A DNA stretch of 64,000 nucleotides from Streptomyces fructofermentans (GCF_014651055.1 NZ_BMWD01000034.1:1-64000); one strand, 5' to 3'; positions 34,901 to 43,681 are shown, numbered from the stretch's first letter. Notes: generated by a model from the sequence alone, not told the origin. Numbers and translations are program-made.

Positions 34901-35933
34901 TGCGCCCGGTGTGGGCCTGGAACACCCGGTGCTGCTCGGCGTGCGAGAGTCGGGCGTACAGCGGGAGCACCTCGGTGAAGCGGTAGTTCTTCTTGACGAG
35001 CGCGTCCGCGGTGTCCCGGATCTCCCGCTCGCCGGACAGGAAGACGAGGATGTCGCCCTTGCCCTCGGCCTGGAGCTCCTCCACGGCGTCGCAGATCGCG
35101 GTGATCTGGTCGCGGTCGGAGTCGTCGCCCTCCTCCTCGAGGAGGGGCCGGTAGCGGACCTCGACGGGGTAGGTGCGTCCGCTCACCTCGACGACCGGGG
35201 CGTCCGAGAAGTGCCGGGAGAACCGCTGCGGATCGATGGTCGCCGAGGTGATGACGACCTTCAGGTCGGGCCGCTTCGGCAGCAGCTGGGCGAGGTAGCC
35301 CAGCAGGAAGTCGATGTTCAGCGAACGCTCGTGGGCCTCGTCGATGATGATCGTGTCGTAGGCGCGCAGCTCGCGGTCCGTCTGGATCTCGGCGAGCAGG
35401 ATGCCGTCCGTCATCAGCTTGACGAAGGTGCCGTCCTGGTTGACCTGGTCGGTGAACCGGACCTTCCAGCCCACGGCCTCGCCCAGCGGGGTGTCCAGCT
35501 CGTCGGCGACCCGCTCGGCGACCGTGCGGGCGGCGATCCGGCGGGGCTGGGTGTGCCCGATCATGCCGCGGACGCCGCGGCCCAGCTCCAGGCAGATCTT
35601 CGGGATCTGCGTCGTCTTCCCGGAGCCGGTCTCACCGGCGACGATGACGACCTGGTGATCGCGGATGGCCTCCGCGATCACGTCCTTCTTCTGGCTGACC
35701 GGGAGCTGTTCCGGATAGCTGACGGCGGGCACACGGGTGCGCCGCTCGGCCAACCGGGCCTCGGCCTTGGCGATCTCCGCCCCGATCTCGGCGGTGACGG
35801 CGGCCCGGGCCTCGGGCTTGCGGATCCGGCGCGCGCCCTCGAGCCTGCGCCCGAGCCGGTGCGCGTCGCGCAGGGACAGCTCGGCCAGACGGGGGGCGAG
35901 ATCGCCGAGGGCGGGGGCAGGATGCGTAGACAT
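31947..35933 (-). CDS. hrpA: ATP-dependent RNA helicase HrpA
   Basis: 1328 residues, full length for the bacterial DEAH-box helicase. Walker A GETGSGKTT is at residues 100-108, motif II IIIDEAHERS near 198, motif III VITSATID near 228, motif V LATNVAETSLT near 350 and motif VI QRKGRCGRT near 395. The HA2 and OB-fold regions and the HrpA-specific C-terminal half (DUF3418 type) follow. These enzymes act in mRNA processing and ribosome rescue. The N-terminal 80 residues are Arg/Ala-rich. The gene is flanked by identical tRNA-Asp genes on the same strand. Confidence 0.96.
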   Translation of the reverse strand: MSTHPAPALGDLAPRLAELSLRDAHRLGRRLEGARRIRKPEARAAVTAEIGAEIAKAEARLAERRTRVPAVSYPEQLPVSQKKDVIAEAIRDHQVVIVAGETGSGKTTQIPKICLELGRGVRGMIGHTQPRRIAARTVAERVADELDTPLGEAVGWKVRFTDQVNQDGTFVKLMTDGILLAEIQTDRELRAYDTIIIDEAHERSLNIDFLLGYLAQLLPKRPDLKVVITSATIDPQRFSRHFSDAPVVEVSGRTYPVEVRYRPLLEEEGDDSDRDQITAICDAVEELQAEGKGDILVFLSGEREIRDTADALVKKNYRFTEVLPLYARLSHAEQHRVFQAHTGRRIVLATNVAETSLTVPGIKYVIDPGTARISRYSHRTKVQRLPIEAVSQASANQRKGRCGRTSDGICIRLYSEDDFLSRPEFTDAEILRTNLASVILQMTAAGLGDIEKFPFIDPPDHRNIRDGVQLLQELGALDPSQKDVRKRLTETGRKLAQLPVDPRLARMVLEADRNGCVREVMVIAAALSIQDPRERPAEKQAQADQQHARFRDENSDFLAFLNLWRYVREQQRERGSSSFRRMCKQEYLNFLRIREWQDIYTQLRTVAKQMGIHLNEDDAAEQSVHVSLLAGLLSHIGMKDVKETGGESGRSSGKNEYLGARGAKFAVFPGSALFKKPPRFVMSAELVETSRLWARVNARIEPEWVEPLAGHLLKRTYSEPHWEKDQAAVMAYEKVTLYGVPLVAQRKVNYGRIDPEVSRELFIRSALVEGDWRTHHKFFADNRRLLTEVEELEHRARRRDILVDDETLFDFYDQRVPEHVVSGAHFDSWWKQKRTAEGREPELLDFERSMLINERAGDVSKDDYPDLWRQGPLTFRVTYQFEPGADADGVTVHVPLQVLNQVTDEGFDWQIPGLREQVVTELIRSLPKPIRRNYVPAPNVAQRFLQRAVPLQEPLTTTMARELKQMVGVPLTADDFDWSRVPDHLKVTFRIVDERRRKLAEDKDLEALRLRLRPKARQAISQAAAATAERQGGESLERSGLTDWTIGSLVRVFETRRAGQPVKAYPALVDDGPTANTVSVRLFDTEAEQQQAMWTGTRRLILRNIPVNPAKFASDRLTNAQKLALSANPHGSVQALFDDCATAAADKLIADFGGPAWDEESFRKLYERVRAEIVDTTVRTVDQVQQVLAAWQACERRLKGVRSAVLLANLADVRTQLDALVRPGFVTATGLRRLPDLMRYLVAADRRLQQMPTNVQRDTSRMEKVHEMRDEYAWLLEQLPQGRPVPSSVLDIRWMIEELRVSYFAHALGTAYPVSDKRIVKAIDAAAP

Positions 35934-36209
35934 ACGCGGTCCAGGATCTCACCTCGGGCAAACGAGGGGCGAACGCTTTTGCGCGCGGCCCGTCCGGGCC
36001 CCCTCCGGACGGGCCTCCCGCACCGGCTGCGAACCGTTGCCGAGCCGCCGTCCGGGGCCGTTCCCGGGAGCCGTCCCCCCGGGCGCGGCCGCACCGGCTG
36101 CCTCGGCCGCGACGGCCGTGACGGCCGTGACGGTCATGCGGGGGCGGGGCGCGCGGTGGGGTTCCGCCGGGCAGGTCGGCGACGTACCGCACCCCGTGCG
36201 GCGGGCACG

Positions 36210-36238
36210 AAAAAGACCCCGATCCGAGGATCGGGGTC
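36210..36238 (-). terminator. Terminator of the Glu-Asp-Phe tRNA cluster
   Basis: GACCCCGATC pairs with GATCGGGGTC around a 4-nt loop (36215-36238). On the minus strand the stem is followed by TTTTT (36214-36210), just past tRNA-Phe. Confidence 0.85.
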
Positions 36239-36245
36239 CTTGTTG

Positions 36246-36319
36246 TGGCTGGGGCCGGGGTCGAACCGGCGACCTATCGCTTTTCAGGCGATCGCTCGTA
36301 CCAACTGAGCTACCCAGCC
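36246..36319 (-). tRNA. tRNA-Phe(GAA)
   Basis: Acceptor GGCTGGG (36319-36313) pairs with 36247-36253. The anticodon loop CTGAAAA carries GAA and the T loop is TTCGACC. No encoded CCA. It is the last gene of the cluster. Confidence 0.96.
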
Positions 36320-36341
36320 ACGGAGTTCCGAGGAACTCCAG

Positions 36342-36416
36342 CGGTCCTGACGGGATTTGAACCCGCGGCCTCCACCTTGACAGGGTGGCGAGCACTCCAA
36401 ACTGCTCCACAGGACC
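36342..36416 (-). tRNA. tRNA-Asp(GTC)
   Basis: Identical to the copy at 31779-31853. A short dyad GGAGTTCC-GA-GGAACTCC (36322-36339) separates it from tRNA-Phe and may guide processing. Confidence 0.96.
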
Positions 36417-36455
36417 AAGCTGTTGTGTGCGAACAGTGTCGCACACGGTGTTGCG

Positions 36456-36528
36456 TGCCCCCAACGGGATTCGAACCCGTGCTACCGCCTTGAAAGGGCG
36501 GCGTCCTAGGCCGCTAGACGATGAGGGC
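36456..36528 (-). tRNA. tRNA-Glu(TTC)
   Basis: Acceptor GCCCTCA (36528-36522) pairs with 36457-36463 with one G-U pair. The anticodon loop CTTTCAA carries TTC. First gene of the Glu-Asp-Phe cluster. Confidence 0.95.
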
Positions 36529-36608
36529 TATCGGCCCGCCTGGGCGCTTCTCAGCGCGTCGGGGACGTGAGAAGCATATGGGATGTCGGGAGGGATCGCC
36601 AAAACGGT

Positions 36609-38165
36609 TTACGGGGTGGGGGAGGAGGGGCCCGCGGGAGCGGTCGCGCCCGGTCGGTTCTCCTCCGGGAGGTGGCGGCTGACCTCGGCCGTCGTCAGGC
36701 CGAGGCCGCCCAGCCTGATCTCGTCCCAGGCCTGCAGGCGGCGCGAGTCCCGGTCGAGGTAGAGGATCGACGTCTCGATGGGGTCGGGGTCCCGGCCCTC
36801 CAGCGCCCGCAGCCCGCTGCCGCCCGTGGAGCCCTCGATGCGCAGCCGCGTGCCGTACTTCATGACGTCCGTCTCCTGGCGGTGGACGTGGCCCGCCAGG
36901 ACCAGGGGCACCTCGCCGTCGGTCTGGCGCGCGGCCGACGGGTTGTGCGCCACGGCGATGTCCACCGGGGTGCCCGCGGCCCGCTGGTCGCGCAGGGCGG
37001 ACGCCAGACGGTCGCCCGCCAGCACCTCGGCGGGATCCCCGGCCGCCTTCACCGAGCGGTCGGGGGTGTACTGCGGGTCCCCGGTGCCCGCGAAGCGCAG
37101 GCCCGCCACCGAGACGGCCCGACCCTCGTCCAGGACGTGCACGTTCCTCATCCGCTCCAGGTAGTCCTGGGTGGTCCGCGAGTCGTGGTTGCCGCGCACC
37201 CAGACGTAGGGGGCGCCGAGGTCGGCGACCGGGTCGAGGAAGCCGTTCTCCGCGGCCGTCCCGTGGTCCATGGTGTCGCCGGAGTCCACGATGACGTCGA
37301 TGTCGTACTGCTCGACCAGCGAGGCGATGATCTTCCAGCTCGCGGGGTTGAGGTGGATGTCGGAGACGTGCAGGACCCGGATGGTCGTCGGATCGGGGGC
37401 GTACACGGGGAGGGTGGAGGTGGCGTCGTACAGCTTGGTCACGTTCGTCACCAGGCGGGCCAACTCCTTCTGGTAGACGTCGAACTCGCTGACGATGCTG
37501 CGGGCGTTGCCGACGACCGACGGGGCGGACGAGAGCAGGCCCGAGAACTTCGGTTCGAGCACCGACTTGGGGTTCCAGGTCGCGAAGGCCGTCGCGCCGC
37601 AGGCGGCCAGGAGCGCCAGCGCGAGACCGCCGGCGGCCAGCGCCCTGCGGGGGCGCCGGTAGACCGCGAGGCCGAGCGCCGTGGCGCCGGAGACGACGGC
37701 GACGCCGGAGCGCACGGCGAGGTCCAGCGTGCCGTGGGCGACGTCGCGGGCCACCTCGTCCTGGAGGCCCGAGAGGCGCTCGGGGTGGTTGACGAGGGCC
37801 TCGGATCGCACCGGGTCGAGCTGGTCGACGTCCACGTCGAGGCGGAGGGGGGCGGTGTGGCTGCGCAGTTCGAGCGCCCCCAGGGGGGACACGTTGATCT
37901 TCGTGCCGCCGGTGAGGGAGGGGCGCAGGGTCATGGTGGTGTCCATGGGGCCGACCGGCGCCCGGACGTTGCCGACGATCAGCAGCCCCAGCCACGCCCC
38001 GACGAGGACGACGGCGACCAGGCCCAGGGCCCGGGTGTACGGGTGCGGCTGGTGGACGAGTTCGACGGTGGGGCGGACGCGGCGGGCGCGGTAGTGGCGG
38101 ACCAGGGCGCGGGGTGCCCCTCGCGCACGGCGCAGGGCGGTGGCGGCAGCGGGGACACGGACCAT
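36609..38165 (-). CDS. Membrane-anchored metallophosphoesterase
   Basis: 518 residues. Two membrane regions lie near residues 47-66 and 160-200, separated by an extracytoplasmic-type segment; a calcineurin-like phosphoesterase domain occupies roughly 260-490. The metal motifs are complete: HVSDIHLN (D-x-H), VDSGDTMDHG (GDx), VWVRGNHDS (GNHD), VAHNPSA and LAGHVHRQE (GHxH). The tail is Pro-rich. The start ATG 38165 has no ribosome binding site. The substrate is unknown; relatives act on phospholipids, nucleotides or cell-wall intermediates. Confidence 0.9.
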   Translation of the reverse strand: MVRVPAAATALRRARGAPRALVRHYRARRVRPTVELVHQPHPYTRALGLVAVVLVGAWLGLLIVGNVRAPVGPMDTTMTLRPSLTGGTKINVSPLGALELRSHTAPLRLDVDVDQLDPVRSEALVNHPERLSGLQDEVARDVAHGTLDLAVRSGVAVVSGATALGLAVYRRPRRALAAGGLALALLAACGATAFATWNPKSVLEPKFSGLLSSAPSVVGNARSIVSEFDVYQKELARLVTNVTKLYDATSTLPVYAPDPTTIRVLHVSDIHLNPASWKIIASLVEQYDIDVIVDSGDTMDHGTAAENGFLDPVADLGAPYVWVRGNHDSRTTQDYLERMRNVHVLDEGRAVSVAGLRFAGTGDPQYTPDRSVKAAGDPAEVLAGDRLASALRDQRAAGTPVDIAVAHNPSAARQTDGEVPLVLAGHVHRQETDVMKYGTRLRIEGSTGGSGLRALEGRDPDPIETSILYLDRDSRRLQAWDEIRLGGLGLTTAEVSRHLPEENRPGATAPAGPSSPTP

Positions 38166-38428
38166 TGGGCGCGTATGCCCGGGGGCCGGGGCGGATATGC
38201 GGTGGGGCCTCCGCCGGTGCGCGCCGGACGGCCTTCCGGGTGCTGCCGGGGTGCTCCCGGGGCGCTGCCGGGCCCCGGCGGGCCCGCCGGGGCCGGGTCT
38301 TGGCGGGCGGGTCCGGGCGGCGGTTCCGGAGCCGGTACGTCCGCTCCGGGGGCCGTGCGCGTGCGTACGGCGGACACTCGTCGGCCCGCGACCGCACCGG
38401 CCGGGCGTCCGTGCCGGACAATGGCCCT

Positions 38429-38779
38429 GTGCTGGAGATGACGCGCGAGGAGTTCGAGGAACTGGTCGCCGAGTCGTTGGACCGGATTCCCCCGGAGCTG
38501 ACGCGGCTGATGGACAACGTGGCGGTGTTCGTCGAGGACGAGCCGCCCGCGGACGACCCCGAGCTGCTCGGACTGTACGAGGGGACCCCGCTGACCGACC
38601 GCGGCGAGTGGTACGCCGGGGTGCTGCCGGACCGGATCACGATCTACCGGGGGCCCACGCTGCGCATGTGCGAGTCGCGCGAGGACGTCGTGGCCGAGAC
38701 GGAGGTCACGGTGGTGCACGAGATCGCCCACCACTTCGGGATCGACGACGCCCGGCTGCACGCTCTCGGCTACGGCTGA
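38429..38779 (+). CDS. Small zincin-like metallopeptidase
   Basis: 116 residues (107 if ATG 38456-type internal starts were used; GTG 38429 and ATG 38438 are both possible). The zinc motif HEIAHHFGIDD is at residues 97-107, giving the HExxHxxGxxD layout of the short bacterial zincin_1/DUF1025 family. The N-terminal helix MTREEFEELVAESLDRIP is typical of that family. A GACAAT element 6 nt before the GTG may make the message leaderless. It is divergent from the metallophosphoesterase gene. The natural substrate is unknown. Confidence 0.88.
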   Translation: MLEMTREEFEELVAESLDRIPPELTRLMDNVAVFVEDEPPADDPELLGLYEGTPLTDRGEWYAGVLPDRITIYRGPTLRMCESREDVVAETEVTVVHEIAHHFGIDDARLHALGYG

Positions 38780-38925
38780 CCGCCGCGCGGGGCGGGGACG
38801 GCCCGGCGGCGCGGGGCGCGTGTCCTACGGCGGGCGCCGGGAGTTGGTCAGGGGGACTCCCCGAGTCCTTCCCCGGGCTCGCGCCGCGTTCCAGCGGGGG
38901 AGACCCCTACCGGAGGTGGCTGCCC

Positions 38926-39465
38926 GTGCGCGCCCTGTACGTACCCGTCCGTCTGGCCGCGGCCGCCCTGGCCGTCGCCGCGTCCGCCGGCTGCATGAGT
39001 GTGGGCGACGACGCGGGCGACCGGGCGAAACCCTCGCACTCGGCGGGGCACCGGGACGGTGAGAAGGCCGGCGGCGGTCCGGCGGTGTCCGGCGGCGGCA
39101 CGGGACACCGCGGCGCGAGTGACGGAGAACACGGTGGGGCGGGGCGCCGGTCCGCCGCGTCCGGGTCCGCCTCGCCGTCGGCCGGGGACAGCGGGTCGCC
39201 GAGCGCCGGGAAGGCGGGCCGGGACGGCCGGGACGGGAAGGGCCGCGACGAGGGCGGCGACGGGCGGGACCCCGGGCCCGGAGAGCCCACACCGACCAGG
39301 GAACAGCCCACGTCCGACCGCCCGGAACCCGATCCGACGCCCACCGGCGAGAGCCCGCAGCCGCCCTCCCCGCCGGCCGCGGAGCCCTCGTCCTCGGCCC
39401 ATCCGGATCCCGCTCCGCAGCTCGCCGAGCGGGAGCCCGCACCCCGGGCGGGCGTGGAGATCTGA
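38926..39465 (+). CDS. Putative low-complexity lipoprotein
   Basis: 179 residues. The signal peptide ends in the lipobox VAASAGC with Cys23. Everything after it is low complexity: Gly/Ser/Asp/Arg-rich, then Pro/Glu/Thr-rich, with no recognisable domain. It may be a surface spacer or a wall-spanning protein. GTG 38926 has GGAGG at 9 nt. Because the body is disordered and compositionally simple, its status as a conserved gene is less certain than that of its neighbours, but the signal peptide plus ribosome binding site support it. Confidence 0.65.
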   Translation: MRALYVPVRLAAAALAVAASAGCMSVGDDAGDRAKPSHSAGHRDGEKAGGGPAVSGGGTGHRGASDGEHGGAGRRSAASGSASPSAGDSGSPSAGKAGRDGRDGKGRDEGGDGRDPGPGEPTPTREQPTSDRPEPDPTPTGESPQPPSPPAAEPSSSAHPDPAPQLAEREPAPRAGVEI

Positions 39466-39518
39466 CCTGTTCCGGACGGTTCCGGGGCCCGGAGGGGGAG
39501 GGGGCCGACGGGCCCGGT

Positions 39519-39548
39519 TTGCCTTCAGGGGTGGTGGGTGCGTATGGT
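39519..39548 (+). promoter_or_regulatory. Candidate promoter of the DEAD-box helicase
   Basis: TTGCCT (39519-39524) and TATGGT (39543-39548) are 18 bp apart. The predicted start near 39555 gives a leader of about 150 nt, which holds a hairpin GACCGC/GCGGTC near 39627-39644, as often seen for cold-responsive helicase genes. Confidence 0.5.
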
Positions 39549-39706
39549 GGTAGATCGTTTGATCCCATTTGCCCGGCGCCAATGCAGAGCGCGCCGCGTG
39601 GCGCGTACTCTCCCTTGCCGTGGCTGACCGCATTGAGGCGGTCGTTTGCGAAATCACGGAGTTGACGGGCGCGTGCCGACGAGACTCCGGAAGGTTTCGC
39701 ATTCGC

Positions 39707-41911
39707 ATGTCCATTTCCAGTTCTGATCACATCGTCCTGCCCGAGAACGAGGCGACCGACACGGTCGACGAGACCGCGGCTCCCACGACTCCCGAGGTCA
39801 CCTTCGGCGACCTGGGCCTGCCCGAGGGCGTCGTCCGCAAGCTCGCGCAGAACGGCGTGACCACCCCCTTCCCGATCCAGGCGGCGACCATCCCGGACGC
39901 CCTGGCCGGCAAGGACATCCTCGGCCGCGGCCGCACCGGCTCCGGCAAGACCCTCTCCTTCGGTCTGCCGCTGCTGACCCAGCTGTCCGCCGGCCAGACC
40001 GACAAGAAGAAGCCGCGCGGCATCATCCTGACGCCGACGCGTGAGCTCGCGATGCAGGTCGCCGACGCCCTCCAGCCGTACGGCGACGTGCTCGGCCTGA
40101 AGATGAAGGTCGTCTGCGGCGGTACGTCGATGAGCAACCAGATCTACGCCCTGGAGCGCGGCGTCGACGTCCTCGTCGCCACCCCGGGCCGGCTGCGCGA
40201 CCTCATCAACCGCGGCGCCTGCTCCCTGGAGAACGTCCAGGTCGCGGTGCTCGACGAGGCCGACCAGATGTCCGACCTGGGCTTCCTGCCCGAGGTCACC
40301 GAGCTGCTCGACCAGATCCCCGGCGGCGGCCAGCGCATGCTGTTCTCGGCCACGATGGAGAACGAGATCTCCACGCTGGTCAAGCGCTACCTGAGCAACC
40401 CGGTCACGCACGAGGTCGACAGCGCCCAGGGCAACGTCACGACCATGTCGCACCACATCCTCATCGTGAAGCCGAAGGACAAGGCGCCGGTCACCGCCGC
40501 GATCGCCTCCCGCAAGGGCCGCACGATCATCTTCGTCCGCACCCAGCTGGGCGCCGACCGCATCGCCGAGCAGCTCTGCGACTCCGGTGTGAAGGCCGAC
40601 GCGCTGCACGGCGGAATGACGCAGGGTGCGCGCACCCGCGTCCTCGAGGACTTCAAGAAGGGCTACGTCAACGCGCTCGTCGCGACCGACGTGGCGGCAC
40701 GCGGCATCCACGTGGACGGCATCGACCTGGTCCTGAACGTGGACCCGGCCGGCGACCACAAGGACTACCTGCACCGCTCCGGCCGTACCGCCCGCGCGGG
40801 CCGCTCCGGCACCGTCGTGTCGCTGTCCCTGCCGCACCAGCGCCGCCAGATCTTCCGCCTGATGGAGGACGCGGGCGTCGACGCCTCGCGCCACATCATC
40901 CAGGGCGGCGCGGCCTTCGACCCCGAGGTGGCCGAGATCACCGGCGCCCGGTCCATGACCGAGGTGCAGGCCGAGTCGGCCGGCAACGCGGCCCAGCAGG
41001 CCGAGCGCGAGGTGTCGCAGCTCACCCAGCAGCTGGAGCGCGCGCAGCGGCGTGCCGCCGAGCTCCGCGAGGAGTCCGACCGGCTGATCGCCCGTGCCGC
41101 GCGTGAGCGCGGCGAGGACCCGGAGGCGGCGCTGGCCGAGGCCGCCGCCGTCGTCGAGGCCGCCGCGGCGGCCGTGGCCGAGGAGCCGGCGCAGTTCGCC
41201 GACGAGCCGGTGCGCGAGGAGCCGCGTCAGCGCCGCGACGACCGGGGCAACTACGAGCGCCGTGACCGTCGTGACGACCGTCCCTCCGGCGGTTTCCGCC
41301 GGGACGACCGTCGTGACGGCGACCGTGGCGGCGACCGCGGTGGCTTCCGTCGCGACAACGACCGTCCGTCCGGCGGCTTCCGTCGTGACGACCGTCGTGA
41401 CGGTGAGCGCGGTGGCGACCGCGGTGGCTTCCGCCGTGACAACGACCGTCCGTCCGGTGGCTTCAACCGCGACCGCCGTGACGGCGACCGCCCGTCCGGC
41501 GGCTTCAACCGCGACAACGACCGCGGTGGCTTCCGTCGCGACAACGACCGTCCGTCCGGCGGCTTCCGTCGTGACGACCGTCGTGACGGTGAGCGCGGTG
41601 GCGACCGCGGTGGCTTCCGCCGTGACAACGACCGTCCGTCCGGTGGCTTCAACCGCGACCGCCGTGACGGCGACCGCCCGTCCGGCGGCTTCCGCCGGGA
41701 CGACCGTCCCGCCGGCCACCGGGGCAGCGACCGCCCGTTCAACCGCGACCGTCAGGGCGACCGTCCCTCGGGCGGCTTCCGCGCCGGCGGCCACGACCGC
41801 CCGTACGGCCGTCGTGACGACCACCGCGGCGCCGGCTCCGGCTCGGGTTCGGGCTCCGGCCCGTTTTTCGGCCGCCGTGACGACAAGCCGCGCTGGAAGC
41901 GCAACGGCTGA
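39707..41911 (+). CDS. DEAD-box RNA helicase with RGG-like repeat tail
   Basis: 734 residues from ATG 39707 (GGAAGG 12 nt upstream). Q motif (TPFPIQAATIP), Walker A GRTGSGKT, PTRELA, GG, TPGR, VLDEAD, SAT, then ARGIHVDGIDLV and HRSGRTARAG are all present, so the core is intact. A coiled-coil-like Gln/Ala/Glu segment near residues 425-500 follows. The last 220 residues are RDDRRDG, RDNDRPSGGF and RGG-type repeats that should bind RNA and may favour condensates. At the DNA level this tail contains a 175-bp exact duplication (41332-41692). The role is probably RNA unwinding in cold or ribosome assembly. Confidence 0.95.
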   Translation: MSISSSDHIVLPENEATDTVDETAAPTTPEVTFGDLGLPEGVVRKLAQNGVTTPFPIQAATIPDALAGKDILGRGRTGSGKTLSFGLPLLTQLSAGQTDKKKPRGIILTPTRELAMQVADALQPYGDVLGLKMKVVCGGTSMSNQIYALERGVDVLVATPGRLRDLINRGACSLENVQVAVLDEADQMSDLGFLPEVTELLDQIPGGGQRMLFSATMENEISTLVKRYLSNPVTHEVDSAQGNVTTMSHHILIVKPKDKAPVTAAIASRKGRTIIFVRTQLGADRIAEQLCDSGVKADALHGGMTQGARTRVLEDFKKGYVNALVATDVAARGIHVDGIDLVLNVDPAGDHKDYLHRSGRTARAGRSGTVVSLSLPHQRRQIFRLMEDAGVDASRHIIQGGAAFDPEVAEITGARSMTEVQAESAGNAAQQAEREVSQLTQQLERAQRRAAELREESDRLIARAARERGEDPEAALAEAAAVVEAAAAAVAEEPAQFADEPVREEPRQRRDDRGNYERRDRRDDRPSGGFRRDDRRDGDRGGDRGGFRRDNDRPSGGFRRDDRRDGERGGDRGGFRRDNDRPSGGFNRDRRDGDRPSGGFNRDNDRGGFRRDNDRPSGGFRRDDRRDGERGGDRGGFRRDNDRPSGGFNRDRRDGDRPSGGFRRDDRPAGHRGSDRPFNRDRQGDRPSGGFRAGGHDRPYGRRDDHRGAGSGSGSGSGPFFGRRDDKPRWKRNG
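41332..41692 (+). repeat. 175-bp exact direct repeat inside the helicase gene
   Basis: 41332-41506 and 41518-41692 are identical with a period of 186 bp, a multiple of three, so gain or loss of a copy keeps the reading frame. Shorter related units flank both sides. Confidence 0.85.
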
Positions 41912-41942
41912 CGTGGCCTGAACAGCCACTGAGCACTCCCTG

Positions 41943-41976
41943 AGGGGCCCGGACGACTTCGGTCGGCCGGGCCCTT
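41943..41976 (+). terminator. Terminator after the helicase gene
   Basis: GGGCCCGG (41945-41952) pairs with CCGGGCCC (41967-41974). The inner stem CGAC/GTCG closes a TTCG tetraloop, a very stable structure. Confidence 0.8.
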
Positions 41977-42145
41977 CGGCGTTCCGCGGCGCGGCCGGGC
42001 GCCCGGGGGGCCGCAAGGCGCCGGGCCCGGGCCCCCGTCGAGCCCCGGCGGTCGGCGGCGGCCGGGGCGCGGAGGGAATTCTTTCCGGCCAAGTGGGCGG
42101 CTCCGTGGCGCATGTCGTACCCACGGCGAGGGAATTGCTGGGGGC

Positions 42146-43681
42146 ATGACAGATGACGCCAGAGCGAGTGGGCCGTCGGACGAAGAGCGGCTGGCCCAGC
42201 TCGGATACACGCAGGTTCTCGCCCGCCGCATGTCGGCGTTCTCCAACTACGCGGTCTCCTTCACGATCATCTCGGTGCTCTCGGGGTGCCTGACGCTGTA
42301 CCTGTTCGGCATGAACACCGGCGGGCCGGCCGTGATCACCTGGGGCTGGGTCGGCGTCGGACTCATGACGCTGATCGTCGGGCTCGCGATGGCCGAGATC
42401 TGCTCCGCGTACCCGACCTCGGCGGGGCTGTACTTCTGGGCGCACCGGCTGGCGCCGCCCCGTACGGCCGCCGCCTGGGCCTGGTTCACGGGATGGTTCA
42501 ACGTGCTCGGGCAGGTCGCGGTGACCGCGGGCATCGACTTCGGGGCCGCCTCGTTCCTGGGCGCCTACCTGAACCTCCAGTTCGGCTTCGAGGTGACACC
42601 CGGCCGTACGATCCTGCTGTTCGCCGGCATCCTGGTCCTGCACGGGCTGCTGAACACGTTCGGTGTGGGGATCGTCGGACTGCTCAACAGCATCAGCGTC
42701 TGGTGGCACGTGGTGGGCGTCGGAGTCATCGTGGGCGCGCTCGCCTTCGTGCCGGACCACCACCAGTCGGCGTCCTTCGTGTTCACCGAGTTCGTGAACA
42801 ACACCGGGTGGGGCAGCGGGCTGTACGTCGTCCTGCTCGGCCTGCTGATGGCCCAGTACACCTTCACCGGGTACGACGCCTCCGCCCATATGACGGAGGA
42901 GACCCACGACGCCTCCACGGCCGGCCCCAAGGGCATCGTCCAGTCCATCTGGACCTCCTGGATAGCCGGCTTCGTGCTGCTCCTCGGCTTCACCTTCGCG
43001 ATCCAGTCGTACGAGGGCGCCCTCGGCTCGCCGACCGGGGTGCCGCCGGCCCAGATCCTGCTGGACGCGCTGGGCGCGACGGCGGGCAAGCTCCTGCTGC
43101 TGGTGGTGATCGGTGCCCAGCTGTTCTGCGGCATGGCGTCCGTGACCGCCAACTCCCGCATGATCTACGCCTTCTCGCGGGACGGGGCGCTGCCGTTCTC
43201 GCACGTGTGGCACACGGTGAGCCCGCGCACGCGCACGCCCGTCGCGGCGGTGTGGCTGGCGGCGCTCGGGGCGCTGGTGCTGGGTCTGCCGTACCTCATC
43301 AACGTCACGGCGTACGCGGCGGTGACGTCCATCGCCGTCATCGGGCTCTACATCGCGTACGTGATCCCGACGTTGCTGCGGCTGCGCAAGGGCGACGACT
43401 TCGAACGCGGGCCGTGGCACCTCGGCCGGTGGTCGCGCCCGATCGGTGTCGTGGCGGTCGTCTGGGTGGGCGTCATCACGGTCCTCTTCATGCTGCCCCA
43501 GGTCTCGCCCGTGACGTGGGAGACCTTCAACTACGCCTCCATCGCGGTGCTGGTCGTGCTCGGCTTCGCCGCGGCCTGGTGGTTCGCCTCGGCGCGCCAC
43601 TGGTTCCTCAACCCGGACCACGAACGCACGCGTGCCCGTGAGGCGCTGCGCTCGGGTGCCCTGGAACCCCTCGATCCGTAG
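42146..43681 (+). CDS. APC-family amino-acid permease
   Basis: 511 residues with twelve predicted membrane helices, the first near residues 37-57. The layout and motifs (FSNYAVSFTIISVLSG, then AMAEICSAYPTSAGLYFWAH) are those of the amino acid/choline or GABA-permease type (BAT1/UgaP-like) subfamily. The second consensus YDASAHMTEET is near residue 248. It imports amino acids or amines by proton symport; the exact substrate cannot be read from the sequence. The gene stands alone, with GGGGGC before the ATG. Confidence 0.93.
   Translation: MTDDARASGPSDEERLAQLGYTQVLARRMSAFSNYAVSFTIISVLSGCLTLYLFGMNTGGPAVITWGWVGVGLMTLIVGLAMAEICSAYPTSAGLYFWAHRLAPPRTAAAWAWFTGWFNVLGQVAVTAGIDFGAASFLGAYLNLQFGFEVTPGRTILLFAGILVLHGLLNTFGVGIVGLLNSISVWWHVVGVGVIVGALAFVPDHHQSASFVFTEFVNNTGWGSGLYVVLLGLLMAQYTFTGYDASAHMTEETHDASTAGPKGIVQSIWTSWIAGFVLLLGFTFAIQSYEGALGSPTGVPPAQILLDALGATAGKLLLLVVIGAQLFCGMASVTANSRMIYAFSRDGALPFSHVWHTVSPRTRTPVAAVWLAALGALVLGLPYLINVTAYAAVTSIAVIGLYIAYVIPTLLRLRKGDDFERGPWHLGRWSRPIGVVAVVWVGVITVLFMLPQVSPVTWETFNYASIAVLVVLGFAAAWWFASARHWFLNPDHERTRAREALRSGALEPLDP

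Noticed and set aside
31878..36308. 1476-codon plus-strand open frame across hrpA
   Set aside because: It is antisense to hrpA, whose motifs are complete, and it runs through a tRNA; the translation has no recognisable domain.
41280..41760. CRISPR-like repeat array
   Set aside because: The repeats lie inside the helicase reading frame, encode RDNDRPSGGF-type residues, and have no spacer structure.
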